Position numbers and translations under genes: made by a program. This document shows, in pieces, positions 32,901 to 44,851 of a DNA stretch of 64,000 nt; the stretch's first letter is position 1, and the number at the start of each line of letters is the position of its first letter. The notes under the pieces were generated by a model. It was not told where the DNA came from, did not search any database, and worked only from the letters and a program-made list of their open reading frames with translations. Source of the stretch: Symsagittifera roscoffensis (taxonomy: Eukaryota; Xenacoelomorpha; Acoela; Convolutidae); NCBI RefSeq assembly GCF_963678635.1, contig NC_087068.1:43897759-43961758 (forward strand), read 5' to 3'.

Positions 32901-35900
32901 CCACTTGATCTCTCAATTGAAATTATAACTTTCAGAGTAAAATACCAACGGTCCAGTGTGTTGATCGTCGTTTGCACATTCGCCGTTTGTCGTTCCGGAG
33001 ATGCGTTGGCGGCGTTGTTTCCTTGCACCTGTTGTTCCCCGTCTGACTGTTGCACATTACTACTTATGATCTGCTGGTGCGTTTTGCGTCTGTATCTCGC
33101 AGCCATCCTGTCTCTCTCCTGTCGCTTCTGCCTCTCCAGCCTCTCTGCTCGTTCCAATTCCTCCTCCTGCTCCTTTTTCCTTTTCTCCCACTGTTTCGTC
33201 GCATGTTCAACCGCTGAAACACAGCACTGTACAAGTATGCAGACCCAAGTTTAGGAAACATTTGCGCTCCAGGTGATTAAGGCAATGATCGGATTATATT
33301 CCAGTTTCAGCTGGGAATCTTGCTCAGATCTTTTCAGCTGGGAATCTTGCTCAGATCTGGGAATCTTGCTCAGGTTTTTTCCCACTCAATATTGCCAAAT
33401 TTTCCTTTAATCTCTGTATGACTCAATGGGAAGAAGATTTCAAAGAGATTTCAGTACCCAGCAATCAGTCTATTTCAATATGAAAGTTTACACGATAGAC
33501 CGAAAGCCAACTGAAACTGTGTCTATTCATCGAATCGCGTTCTAATTCTAAATTGATTTCAAAATACTGCAATACTCTCTCACCCGTCAAAGCGTCCTTT
33601 CGCGCCAAATCGGAAGACAGAATTTTGGACAACTTAGCCGGGTCCTTGTTGTAAAGAGGCCCAAACATTCCATTCGATATTTTGCGTGAGCTCAGTTCTT
33701 CGTTTTCCAGCTCGTTTCCCACGTCTTCGTCTTGCTTTTCGGTGAAGGAAATACTCAATAGCGCATCCTCCTTTATATCTTGCAATGTAGGTTCCATTTC
33801 TTCATTCTGCAGTTCACGACTTTTATTCAAGTCTTCGGGGAAGTTCTCGAATGGCTTCATATCGTTCAGAATACCTACAAAACACAGGCCAAAATTATTC
33901 ACATCAAAGATTATGTTAAAGATGAGTTATTAGCTACGAGATTTCTGTAGAATAGTGCGGAACCCACTCTACGCCCACTTAGTGAAGTGATCGTAACAAG
34001 TTTTTCACGCAATCTTTTCGTTTGGATTCTTGACATCTGAAAAATAATTGCGCTTATATTGCTGCTAACCCAAAACAAAGCCAGAAATTTATTTGTTGTG
34101 GCCCTTTATCCAGATACGAATAAATTTTTACGTAGTTGCTCATCGAATATTTTAAAATTTCAATACTCACTTTCTTCCATTTGTTGCATTTCGATGTTGT
34201 GGTTAACTAAAGATCCCGATCCAACTCTTTCAAGCGGAAGATGTTGCGATGTCGAAACATTCGAATCGGACAATCTCAATTCACTGTTCGAATCAACAGA
34301 GGCCGCTTGTGGATTCGATATTCTTGGAAGCAGAACTTCGCTTGAGTCTTTCGTTGACTCTTTTTTCTGGAGTGAATTCTCATCTTGCTCTATTTGTAAC
34401 TCATTGGATAATCTTCTTTGAGTATTTGTAGATTTTTTAGTTCGTTTGGGCTCTTTAGAGCGCTGCATTGAAAGTTTGTATTTCTCAGGATGCTTAGTGT
34501 AGTCTTCTTTCAATTCAATTAATCCTCGCAGAATTTTGACAAAATCTGGATCTGACTGTTTGAATCCAAAGCGATTCAGATCCTTGGCAGTTAAAATCGG
34601 CATTTTCATCAAAGAAACGTTATTTGAGAAGAAAATGTCCTTAACCCTTTCAATGTCTTTGAGGTTCAAGCCAGCTAGCCATTCACTCAGAGATGCATCA
34701 TAAGCGTACTTGGTGCTTTCCTTCACCGGCAGTGGTTTCAGCGCATTAATTTCTGGCTTGTCTCGACTCGGACCAATAACAAGTGATGATTCGTCGTCCT
34801 CTTTGACTCGTTTCACAGGTGAGTTATTGGGGCGTGTCTTTCTTCTGTGTTTCTTCAGATAATCTAGATTGGAGACATTGGCTGAATTGTGAGGTGGCAG
34901 AATGACGCAAGAATTGGCTTCATCTGGAAGGTTAGCCCTGTTTTGTTTCGCATTTACCGTAGACGTAGTTTTCTTCGATTTCCCAGCCACAACTGCATTG
35001 TTAGTTTCTGCAGCTGGCTTTGATGCTGGTTCTGGGACGCTTATATTCACCACTGAGGCTGTTTGCTTTTCTTTTTTCTGCTCTTCTCTTTCATAGTCAA
35101 TTAGTGACTTCCGCTCTTCGTCTTTTATGGACTTATACTCCCTCTTAAATTTTTGCATTTTGGCATCCTGAGTCTTGTTAACAGTTAATCGTTTGACTGG
35201 TGACTCAGGGTTGCATTTCAAATCCTCAAGGTCACTTTCAATTATGGGAACAGATTCTCTCTGCTGAAGAGTTTGCTTCATTTTAGACAGGCGCTCCTTC
35301 ACGGGAAAAGCTTTGTAGTTATCGAAATTGTTCTCCTCGCCCACTGTTTGAAGAGCATCAAAATCCTGACTAGTCATGTTCATGTTATCTCCTGCAACCA
35401 ACCCACTGAAGGATATTTCTTTCGTATGAACTGACCTCTGGAGATCTTTGCTGCTCTTGAAACCATTGAGTTTACCAGGTTTTCCTGATGTCCACTTTCC
35501 TCTCGGTGCACTGAAACATTAATAACACTTCATAAAAAAAACTTTAATGCCCTTCCGAAATAAAGTTTAGTGCCAAGAAAATACGATGGTTAATGCCCTT
35601 CTGTCATACGACATGAGCGCATAGATTGGATGGGCCATACCAACGCTATAATTACATCTACAAAACAACCGAAAATCACCAATTTTAGCCAACATTGAAA
35701 GCATCGTGATGAGTTGTCGTTAAAAATCTACTTCTTCGAAAAAAGCCTGAGAAGAGTTTTATTATGGTTATGGTATTTGTAATGTTTTACATACATGGAT
35801 GCACAGTTTAAAAATGAAAAGCTTAATTTTATTCTTAAAAATATATAAGAATAAGACATACACCGTGAGAGTATAAAAATAACTACAAACACGACCAGAG

Positions 35901-38900
35901 CACAAAAACATCGATATACACAGAGCGATGCAACAAAAACATGTAATGAAAAAACTTAAAATTAAGGTCTACCAAAAATTTAAATTTCTCGATATAAATT
36001 AATTTCCGTCAAAAATCCCAGAAATTTGAATATTAAATTAGCAACAGAACATAAGTAACAAAGATTCAGCAAAGTCCGACAATCTTGGAGCAGACAAGTT
36101 CATACGAAAAAAAAATGATTATATACAAAATCTTTTAAGTTTTAAGTCCCACCTGAGACTACAATGAACAAAACTTGCAGTTGCAACTACAAGAAAAGTT
36201 GCTTGCAGCACAAGAGAAAAGTAATGAAGCACATAAGCCGGAAATCTCCCAAAACACGTCCAGTAACACATTCGATAGCATTTATTGAAAATTCAAAAAC
36301 AATTATCGAGCGAAAATAAAATTGTTCTTATGAAAAATTTTGAACTAAAAAATCTATGATGAAATTTTTAAAGTTTCGTGCGATCCGGAGGAAGCATGCA
36401 AATTATGGTTCTTTTAACGAAAAAAATTAGGTCAGTAAGCCGATAAAGTATAAGGATAAAGCCAAAATCATTTAGGCCAAAAAAAGTTTTCAGCGGAAAA
36501 AAAAGCGAATATACGATGTCGAGGCTAGTAGAATAACAAATTGCAGCAGTGAATGAAAGCATAAACAGCAACTACAACGGAACTTATCATATCCAAATTA
36601 AGGAGTTAGCGAGAAAAGTCCAAAAAGCGGTCAACAAATCATAGCTTTTTGTGCAAAATTAGGTCGCAGCTGCTTATGTAGAAGAAATTCACGCAACCTG
36701 TATTTTCGATTGAACCCAAATGTGATATTTTGGGTTCAATCGAAAATACAGGATGCGTGAACCTATTCTGCATTAGCGGCAGCGACCTTATTTTTTGCAC
36801 AAAAAGCTATGATTCTCGAAAAAATCAGACTTAATTTTTCCGCGGGCGATAACTTTTAGTGTAAAACAAGTTTGTGAGTGACCGCTAATGCAGGGATCTT
36901 CCCAAAACCCGCTAGCTTCATTGTGCCCAAAATCTCAGATATAAGGGGTAAGTTTTCGACAACAGTAAAAGATTCAAAAAACGGCCAAAAAATCAAAAAC
37001 TTGACGACTCCGAGGGCCATAACTTTGTTTAAAAAATTTGGGCATGGGCGCTAATTCAGGAGAGCTTTTCAAACCCGTTCTATTCATTGAAACCAAAAAC
37101 TTGAGAGAAAGAGTGTTTGAAGAAACGAAAAAGACAATTGAATATGGGTCACATATTCCCCATGTGAAAAAAAATCCAAAACGAAAAAAAATGAAATGAA
37201 ACGAAAAAAAAAATGAAATGTCACATGTGTGGTTACATGAAAACCATTTGAGCGCTGGCCTTGTTTAGATATTGATGGTCCATATTTCGAAGTCAGCTCT
37301 TGCCCTTTGTCGATGTGTGCGGTTTAGAAGTCAGCATGTTAGTCGTTATTTGACTGAGACTTAATTCTTAAAGGGAGTTCAGCTCTCCCAATCCCTCAAG
37401 ATGTAAGTCTGAGGACTTCAGTAACTTCGAGGGGATGAAGCCAGAGGTCTTCAGTAGGCAGGCCAGTTGAGTTTCGGGTGCAGTTAATTTAATAGACGTC
37501 CTGCGGCGTCTCATTACAGTCTGGACAGGAGTTAAGTACCTCACTTTTTATACGGCTTAGGTATGAGTTAGTGAGCGGACTGTACCCGGAGCGAAGTTGA
37601 GCAAGCCGTATGCGCGCTATCCATGGTAATTAAGATTCACTGTGAGATATTTGAGGCGGTATACGTTCCAATAGCTTTGAAGGTTTTAGGTAGTTTTCAA
37701 CCTCGTTGTGACGGATAAGCTTTCCGATAGTTTTTACGAATTATTCAGCCCTCATTCAGATGTTGTTGGGTTTCAACACCTTAGTTGGTGCGGAGTGTCG
37801 GTTTGATGAATCGTTCAACTGGATGCTGGGTAGTCTGATAGTCGGAACGGTGCCAGCATTCGGATGGGTCGGAATGTTGTCAGAAATTGTTTTGCCAGCA
37901 TCTCTGTGTGAGTATTTACAGGCAATACTATTGTTTCCCTCTGAAGATCATCAATATTTGTCATCTTCACATAACCAGTTATTGTTTCACGCGTTCATTG
38001 ACGTGTTTTGAGGTTTTGACTTGTTCGTTGAAACTAAGTAGGCCGTCAAAGACCACGCCCAGCAGTTTGGATTTTGACTTGAGCAAATTAGAAGCTATGT
38101 TAACTTCAAGCTTGAAAACGTATGATAATTTCTTTGCCCAAGTTGTAAAGATCGTTGATGATGACTTGTCGGCAGAGAGTTTCAAACTTCTATTGTTTAG
38201 CCAGATTCTAGGTATGGTGTGATTTAGCTCATAAGCTTCGAATTTGTAGTCATCAGAGTTGGGTCAATATTTGGTTGCAAGCGTGCTGGATCCAGGTGCT
38301 CCCGTGTCAAAAACGCACACACATGGGCGTTTTTTGCAGGATAGGTGGGTCTTGAGACCGGGCTGTTGCACCGTCGTGACCCTGCTGCATAGAAACACCA
38401 CAGAAACTCTTCTGCTGGGGACCAGGGCACTGTGCAGGGACTAACGGAAACCTAATCAACCTTCATCTCCTACAGAGATCAAGAAGTTTCAGATAGATAA
38501 AATCATTTAGGCCAAAAAAGTTTTCAGCGAAAAAAAAAGAGAATATACGAAATCGAAGCTAGTAGAATAACAAATTGCAGCAGTGAATGAAAGCATAAAC
38601 AGCAACTACAACGGAACTTATCATATCCAAATTAAGGAGTTAGCGAGAAAAGTCCAAAAAGCGGTCAATAAATCATAGCTTTTTGTGCAAAATTAGGTCG
38701 CAGCTGCTTATGTAGAAGAAATTCACGCAACCTGTATTTTCGATTGAACCCAAATGTGATATTTTGGGTTCAATCGAAAATACAGGATGCGTGAACCTAT
38801 TCTGCATTAGCGGCAGCGACCTTATTTTTTGCACAAAAAGCTATGATTCTCGAAAATGTCAGACTTAATTTTTAGCGGGCGATAACTTTTAGTGTAAAAC

Positions 38901-41900
38901 AACTTTGTGAGTGACCGCTAATGCAGGGATCTTCCCAAAACCCGCTAGCTTCCTTGTGCCAAAAAAACTTAGATATGAGGGGTAAGTTTTCGACAACAGT
39001 CAAAGATTCAAAAAACGGCCAAAAAAAAAATTGACGACTCCGAGGGCCCTAACTTTGTTTAAAAAATATGGGCATGGCCGCTAATTCAGGAGAGTTTTTC
39101 AAACCCGTTCTATTCATTGAAACCAAAAACTTGAGAGAAAGAGTGTTTGAAGAAACGAAAAAGACGAAAATTGAATATGGGTCACATATTCCCCATGTGA
39201 AAAAAAAATCCAAAACGAAAAAAAAAATGAATTGAAACGAAAAAAAAAATGAAAAGTCACATGTGTGGTTACATGAAAACCATTTAAGCGCTGGCCTCGT
39301 TTAGATATTGATGATCCATATTTCGAAGTCAGCTCTTGGCCTTTGTCGATGTGTGCGGTTTAGAAGTCAGCATGTTAGTCGTTATTTGACTGAGACTTAA
39401 TTCTTAAAGGGAGTTCAGCTCTCCCAATCCCTCGAGATGTAAGTCTGAGGACTTCAGTAACTTCGAGGAGATGAAGCCAGAGGTCTAGAGTAGTCAGAAT
39501 ATTTGAGTTTCGGGTGCAGTTAATATAATGGACGTCCTGCGGCGTCTCATTACAGTCTGGACAGGAGTTCTGTACCTCACTTTTTATACGGCTTAGGTAT
39601 GAGTTAGTGAGCGGACTGTACCCGGAGCGAAGTTGAGCGAGCCGTATGCGCGCTATCCATGGTAATTCAGATTCACTGTCAGATATTTGAGACGGTATAT
39701 CTTCCAATAGCTTTGAAGGTTTTAGGTAGTTTTCAACCTCGTTGTGACGGATAAGCTTTCCGATAGTTTTTACGAATTATTCAGCCCTCATTCAGATGTT
39801 GTTGGGTTTCAACACCTTAGTTGGTGCGGAGTGTCGGTTTGATGAATCATTTAACTGGATGCTGGGTAGTCTGATAGTCGGAACGGTGCCCGCATTCGGA
39901 TAGTCGGAATGGTGTCAGAAATTGTTTTGCCAGCATCTCTGTGTGAGTATTTACAGGCAATATTTTTGTTTCCCTCTGAAGATCATCAAAATTTGTCATC
40001 TTCACATAACCAGTTATTGTTCCACGCGTTCATTGACGTGTTCTGAGGTTTTGACGTGTTCGTTGAAACTAAGTAGGCCGTCAAAGACCACGCCCAGCAG
40101 TTTGGATTTTGACTTAAGCAAATTAGAAGCTATGTTAACTTCAAGCTTGAAAACATATGATAATTTCTTTGCCCAAGTTGTAAAGATCGTTGATGATGAC
40201 TTGTCGGCAGAGTTTCAAATTTCTACTGTTTAGCCAGATTCTAGGTATGGCGTGATTTGGCTCTTAAGCTTCGAATTTGAAGTCATCAGAGTTGGGTCAA
40301 TATTTGGTTGCAAGCGTGCTGGATCCAGGTGCTCCCGTGTCAAAAACCCGCAGACATGGGCGTTTTTTGTAGGATACGTAGGTCTTGAGACCGCGCTGTT
40401 GCACCGTCGTGAACCTGCTGCATAGAAACACCAGAAAAACTCTTCTGCCGGGGACCAGGGCACTGTGCAGGGACTAGCGGAAACCTAATCAACCTTCATC
40501 TCCTACGGAGATCAAGAAATTTCAGATAGAATTCCAGAATAGCTTCAAATAGAACAAATTAAACAGTTTCAGATAGAATTTGAATTCCGGGCAGCAGTAG
40601 TGGCCGCTATAAATGTTATCATTGGAGCTAGTTCACTGGACAGTGCCCTCAACAGGTATCCCAACGTGAGGAGCCGACTAACAGGACGCGTCCTTGTTCC
40701 AACTATCCCTGGTATCCTTAGGGTGTAAAAACTCAGGGAGTAAAAACAGCCTGAGTTTACATCTCAAACCCTGTCTTGAAATAAACATTCTGACAACTGT
40801 CAGACTACAAGGGATGGACGAAGATCCAGACAAAACGCGGGAACAAAATCTTGTCCCAACATAAGAAAAAATTGCAGACGTGATGAAAATCGTTGGAGTT
40901 GAACCTGAAATCATTGAACTAGGAGATTGGGAAAATACAACGGTTTAAAAAGAATCCGAAGAACTTACTCGTGACCCTTCAAAACCGAACAGCTGCCAAG
41001 CTAATTTTGGCCAAAAGTACTGACCATAGGGGGAAACTGAAAGAGATGAATATTTTCCTATCCCAGCTCTCTCACTTGAGGATTCAAAGAAAAAAATATG
41101 TCTAAAACAATGAAAACGAACTCATAGATGAAGGGAAATTGACAATACGGAAATTTGAGTCATACAACGACAGGGTCAAGGTAGCAATCTCTGACGAGAC
41201 CGCCTCAAATGTTTGACTATATAGTCTACAGATACTACAGCTAAATGCGCAAAGTCTTATAGACTACCAGAGACGCTTTAAACTCGCTACGGCTTTACAA
41301 ACTATTTGTTACAATTTAGTACGTATCTGTGAAACATGGCTAAACGACAATGTTCTTAACTCAGATTTTTTTTTACAAGACTACACTATTATACGATCTG
41401 ACCGAAAACAAGAAACCTCTCACAATCCCCATGGTGGTGTCAAAATTGCCATTCAAAATAGTATAAACTCTGAGACGCTGAAATTGACGTAGATAGCTGC
41501 CTGTTTTGCAACATTAATCTAGTCAACAAAGAACTATAATTATTTTCTTCCTACGATCCACCATCTGCCAGGCGCTATCGATACAAAACCGAGGATTTTG
41601 AAAAAAATTTAAAAATCCCATGCAATAAAGCCATTAAGATGTTTTCGAAGATATAATGTTTCAGCAAAGTGTAGAATTTCCAACGCGTGGCATGAACACT
41701 TTAGATGTTCTACTCTACCAAAATTGCACTGTCTTCTCTACTCGCGACGATGACTTTGACAAGATATTTGACTGTTCAGACCACTTCTCCGTAAGATCTA
41801 ACCTTGAACTGAAATTCCTTGAAGTCACTTTAACAAAGGGAAAATTCGACAGCTATACTTCTGGTGACTACAACGCTAGCTTGGTAAGCATGGACAAAAA

Positions 41901-44835
41901 CAGTTTCTAACCCAACTTCTACACAAACATAGACAACATGTACAATGAGCTTCAGGAGTATCACTACTCTTTAATCGATGCTCAAGTACCAAAGAACAAA
42001 ATTCAGGCAATCACTTCCACCCTGGATAAAATCTATCACTGCAAAACAATTAAAACTAAATGAAATTTGATAGGAAGACAGGATATGTTATCAAATTTAG
42101 TCTTTGGATCAAGAAACACGGAGAGCATACATAACTATTTTAAACATATCAACCGATCCGCTCTTCGCAACATTCCAGCAACTCTTCGCTACAATGGAAA
42201 CATAGCATCGACACAGCAGCAACTCCCCTAGAAAAGGCAAACATATTCAACGAATTTTTTAATACTGTTTTATAACCCAAAGAAAGCTTTCACATAAATG
42301 ATTTGGCGAACACACTTGACGTTAACTCACCGACTCTAAGTAATCTTTCTCTATTAATGTAGTCAAAAGTCTCCTTGATTATATCGATACGACCAAAACG
42401 CTGGGACCAAAAGGCTTGCCGCCTACGTTATTCTATCAAACCAGAAGTCAAATGTGCATAAGTCTGATCAAACTATTTACAAACGAAGCGCCTGCGCAAG
42501 CTCCAAGCAACTTGAAAAACTGCAGCAGTACCACCAGTATTCAAGAAGGGTGGTCCCAGGAATTGGGAGAGCTATCGCCCGATTTCACTTTTTTGCAATG
42601 AAAGTGAAATTTTTAAATGTGTTATAATCCTTTGTACGAACACTTCAGGATGTTTCTAACGAAAAATCAACATTCTACAACTTCTGAACAGTATTCATTC
42701 AGCACTCGACCAAGATCCCAAATCGTAAGTAGTTGCTTTCTATGCTGATTTTTCAAAAGCTCTCGACAGAGTACTACACAAACTCTTCCTAGAAAAATTA
42801 AACAATATTGGTGTAAAAAGTTGATTTCTGTAAAATCTATATGATTACTTGCACAAACGCAAACAATTTGTTCGTATCGGATTCACTGCGCCTTTCGAAC
42901 GAGAAATAACTAGTGGAGTCCCTCAGGGGGTCACTTTTGGGGCCCCTGTTGTTCTGCATCTTTATAAATGATCTGCCCGATGTACTCAGGTTCAGTGACC
43001 CTTTCATGCTCGCAGAAGATCAGAAAATCCTGGCCATCAACAAAACAAACCATGAAGTTCAGTGCGGCTTAAAGGAAATTGAAAATTGGGTTAATGAAGA
43101 CGATATTCAATTAGCAAAAGACAAATGCGCATAAATTAAATTTCGAGAAAATTTGAACAATTTGATTCTAAATGGAATCACACTTGACCAAAAAAAAAAA
43201 CAGATGTAAAATACCTAGGAGTTTATGTCAGCCAAAACCTGAATAGGAGTACTCACATAAATGAACGCCTTAAAAAACGAACAGATTTCTCTACTGCCTA
43301 CGTAGCCTACAAACCAAGCACTTTCGTAAAACTAGGACTGTGCAAGTATATTCTACTGCCAATACTACTCTACGGAACACACTGCTCAGCCCCCGCAAGA
43401 AAAGACTTGAAAAAACTCGAATCGTTGCAAAAGAGGACTATTAAATGGATCTTAGTGAACCTCCATTTCCAATTACACGGACCAGCTGGGCCTGCTGCTA
43501 CTCCTACCACTCATACTCTCATACAATGAATGACTTACTGCTCTTGTAAAAACTATGCCAAGATCAAAGCGAACACAACATCAAATTCTGTTCAATAATG
43601 GTACAACCAAAAGAAAACACGACTCGAGAAAACCAGACACAAATTCATTTCTCGGACAGCAAGCATCGCAAACCGAATTGACGTACACGTAGATTATCGA
43701 AGTTCTACAGGCCTCAAAAAACGAATTTTAGCTCGTACGTGGAGATACGTCTACGAACGATTTTCAAGCAAAACTATGTGCTTATGGCAGCTGTGCTGTG
43801 ATAGTTTTCGAACTATATGGACACTCTTCTAACGCATGAAAACGGGATGAAATTGCCCTCCAGTTTACTCGAAACTCAATACAACAGCAACAACAGATGA
43901 AATACTGGAAAGCAATGGCAACCAAGAACCAAATCAAAACGAAGCTACCCCACAAAATTCCGCAGACGATGGCGTTGGGCGTAGCTACTACAACAACATT
44001 CCAAGATTTGATAACTAAGCCGACAAAAGATACGCAGAAAAATGATTTGCCGATATTTTTAATTGAAACAGAATTCTTCCCATTTGAAAAACATTTATCC
44101 TGGTTACATTCGAACCAAGGACCTTTGCCGTCCCAAGTGTATTCGTTACCTTCAGGCTGAGTTGGCCGGTAACGCTAACAAATTTGAATAAAATATGAAT
44201 CAAGATACCAGTAGAGATGAGTCCAGAAGAGTCCTGATCACAAGACTAATAACAAATATGTTAAAAAATCAGACCGCTTCTTCTCACAAAAGAAAAATTT
44301 GTAGAAAGTTTTTTACATTTAAGAAGCTCTGATTCTTGTTAAGGCGTGCATTGAAACAAGGATCGCCGTTCACTGCGCAAGTGAGGACGACTACAGCAAT
44401 AAAAAAATTGAAGCTGTTTGTTCTTTTATGTTAAATCGAGTAGTTTATTGTCCATGGTGAGATGCAAAGATTTGATCGAAAGCCTCAAATTTTGGCATGC
44501 TTTATAGGAATAGTAAATTTGGCAAAAAAAAACAATTTAAAATTTTTCATCAAAAAACAATACAAAAATATTTAAATAATTTTTCTATACCCAAGGAAAA
44601 AATTTTTTGTTAAAATCAGTTTTCACACCTTAACTTAACACTTAACCAGCAATTTTAAGCCTACTAGCTGGCTGTAGTCAGTGGTCGGAACAAAAACTGA
44701 CACTTACCGAGGTTCAACCTTTCTCTGGTCCCCTAAGTCGATTTCCATTTTTATCACATCTTTCGATAGCTTTGCATTCTCCTTAGCCAAATCTTGTGCA
44801 TCGTGAGCTTTATGTGGTGCAGCAGTTGCTTTCAT
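29602..44835 (-). CDS. SAM-domain, coiled-coil-rich protein (5 exons, about 806 aa)
   Basis: Exons: 44835-44708, 35510-34171, 33874-33494, 33213-32950, 29909-29602 (128+1340+381+264+308 nt, 807 codons with stop). Junction phases 2, 1, 1, 1 all match. Residues 1-43 look helical (KENAKLSKDVIKMEIDL). Residues 44-310 are basic/Ser-rich and probably disordered. A SAM domain spans about 311-379 (SLSEWLAGLNLKDIERVKDIF, ILTAKDLNRFGF, FVKILRGLIELKEDY). It is followed by an acidic/Ser-rich linker, a strongly charged helix (EKRKKEQEEELERAERLERQ) at about 622-660, then a polar tail ending VLDNKRFE. SAM domains mediate self- or hetero-association, so a scaffold or cytoskeletal/centrosomal role is possible but is inference. 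I recognise no orthologue. Intron 1 is 9.2 kb and full of retroelements. The exon 4 donor (C|GTTGGT) is the weakest join. Confidence 0.8.
30485..30750 (+). repeat. Dispersed repeat family R1, copy in SAM intron 4
   Basis: GAATTTCAAAGAAAAAAATAG, CAACTTGAGAAAACTGGATC, ATTCCGCTGGAAATCTAAA, GAAACTAGAAATCGTTCA and CACGTTCGGATTT words in R1 order, closest to the copy at 32210-32525. Confidence 0.65.
30895..31480 (+). repeat. Dispersed repeat family R1, long copy in SAM intron 4
   Basis: Full-length counterpart of 13925-14400: GAATTTCAAAGAA, AACAATTTATGATTGACACT, then AAACCGCGAAATATTTAA, CACCGCATGGAATTCTGAAA and ATATATAGCAGTTAAA. Confidence 0.65.
31490..31900 (+). repeat. Dispersed repeat family R2, copy 2
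   Basis: Diverged counterpart of 26055-26420 (AACTACATCTGCAAAAACAT, TCATGAACAGCCTG, TTTACGACCAATCACTCC, GAAACTATGCAATGTAAG). Confidence 0.5.
32210..32525 (+). repeat. Dispersed repeat family R1, copy with internal duplication
   Basis: R1 words (GCTTGAGAAAACTGATCAAC, GAAACTAGAAATCGTTAACG, CACGTTCGGATTTGGAGAG). The phrase CGTCA-TTTTCAGCAGATGAATTT occurs twice in tandem at 32355-32405. Confidence 0.65.
32950..33213 (-). CDS. SAM-gene exon 4, charged helix
   Basis: Acceptor GTGTTTCAG|CGGTTG. Long Glu/Lys/Arg helix, then a Gln/Asn-rich stretch ending INTLD. The donor could be C|GTTGGT (phase 1, used here) or TG|GTATTT; only the former fits exon 5. Confidence 0.7.
33301..33380. repeat. Short tandem repeat between SAM exons 3 and 4
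   Basis: CAGCTGGGAATCTTGCTCAG occurs twice about 31 nt apart, and CTGGGAATCTTGCTCAG a third time. The repeat is intronic in the gene model. Confidence 0.8.
33494..33874 (-). CDS. SAM-gene exon 3
   Basis: Acceptor TTTTGTAG|GTATTC, donor TATC|GTGTAA (phase 1). Acidic, Glu/Leu/Ser-rich (KQDEDVGNELENEELSSRK). Confidence 0.75.
34171..35510 (-). CDS. SAM-gene exon 2, contains the SAM domain
   Basis: Acceptor ATGTTTCAG|TGCACC. It reads through an internal AG|GTCAGT site without a stop, so no intron is needed there. It ends at a strong A|GTGAGT donor (34170). 1340 nt open without interruption. Confidence 0.9.
36637..36814. repeat. Long hairpin (about 85-bp arms), copy 1
   Basis: AATCATAGCTTTTTGTGCAA at the left is answered by TTGCACAAAAAGCTATGATT at the right. 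The centre is TTTCGATTGAACCCAAA, a 7-nt loop (36721-36727), then TTTGGGTTCAATCGAAA. Mismatches are few and concentrated in the middle of the arms. Confidence 0.85.
37370..38190 (-). mobile_element. Jockey-like non-LTR 3' end, tandem copy 1
   Basis: Minus strand 38185-37979 gives FTTWAKKLSYVF and LGVVFDGLLSFNEQV, the region after the RT palm in Jockey-type elements. Further on, about 37620-37390, it gives LAQLRSGYSPLTNSYLSRIK, CPDCNETPQDV and LWLHPLEV, the Cys/His-rich C-terminus. Frames are broken by stops. Confidence 0.75.
38671..38848. repeat. Long hairpin, copy 2
   Basis: Same structure as at 36637-36814, in the second tandem unit, with the central 17-nt inverted match fully kept. Confidence 0.85.
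39375..40210 (-). mobile_element. Jockey-like non-LTR 3' end, tandem copy 2
   Basis: Open frame 39707-39375 holds ESELPWIARIRLAQLRSGYS, SYLSRIKSEVQNSCPDC, HYINC and LWLHLLEV. The LGVVFDGLLSFNE-type region lies at about 40050-40200. Duplicated together with the surrounding unit. Confidence 0.75.
40840..43530 (+). mobile_element. Decayed CR1/Jockey-like non-LTR element
   Basis: Plus strand in shifting frames: endonuclease pieces from about 41330 (RSDRKQET, HGGVKIAI) to 41656-41850 (SVEFPTRGMNTLDVLL, CSDHFSV); RT pieces TLGPKGLPPTLFY (42396), FYADFSKALDRV (42741), LYDYLHKRKQFVRIG (42838), TSGVPQG (42910); then SLLGPLLFCIFINDLP one frame away, a one-base shift in the G run at about 42926. Further on are KYLGVYVSQNLNRSTHI (about 43215) and LLPILLYGTHC (about 43362). 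The domain order is that of an APE-type LINE. The RT YADD box is replaced (MLAEDQKI). Inactive. Confidence 0.8.
43530..44707. other. Proximal part of SAM intron 1, no gene
   Basis: Contains the fading 3' part of the plus-strand non-LTR element and a short tRNA-like B box on the minus strand (GGTTCGAATGT, about 44104-44114). No exon seen. Confidence 0.4.
44708..44835 (-). CDS. SAM-gene exon 1 (start)
   Basis: ATG at 44835, MKATAAPHKAHDAQDL to QRKVEPR, strong donor CG|GTAAGT in phase 2, matching the phase needed by exon 2. An upstream ATG (44845) meets a stop within three codons. Confidence 0.75.
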
Positions 44836-44851
44836 TTCAATTCATTTCTAC

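Larger units (their letters stand above)
36464..38498. repeat. Tandem 2.03-kb unit, copy 1
   Basis: Starts AAAATCATTTAGGCCAAAAA and ends GTTTCAGATAGAT. The whole stretch is repeated head to tail at 38499-40530 with only scattered differences. Each copy carries a long hairpin near its start and, on the minus strand, the 3' end of a Jockey-like non-LTR element. It lies in SAM intron 1. Confidence 0.9.
38499..40530. repeat. Tandem 2.03-kb unit, copy 2
   Basis: Second copy of the unit, ending TTTCAGATAGA at 40530. The element tail is slightly better preserved here: a codon that is a stop near 37632 in copy 1 is still Glu. Confidence 0.9.

Noticed and set aside
33064-33261. Arg-rich 65-codon minus frame
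   Set aside because: Alternative frame of SAM exon 4; the frame that joins exon 3 gives the Glu/Lys/Arg helix.
36464-40530. CRISPR-like or satellite array
   Set aside because: Only two units of 2 kb with element coding remains; no short regular repeat-spacer pattern, and the genome is eukaryotic.
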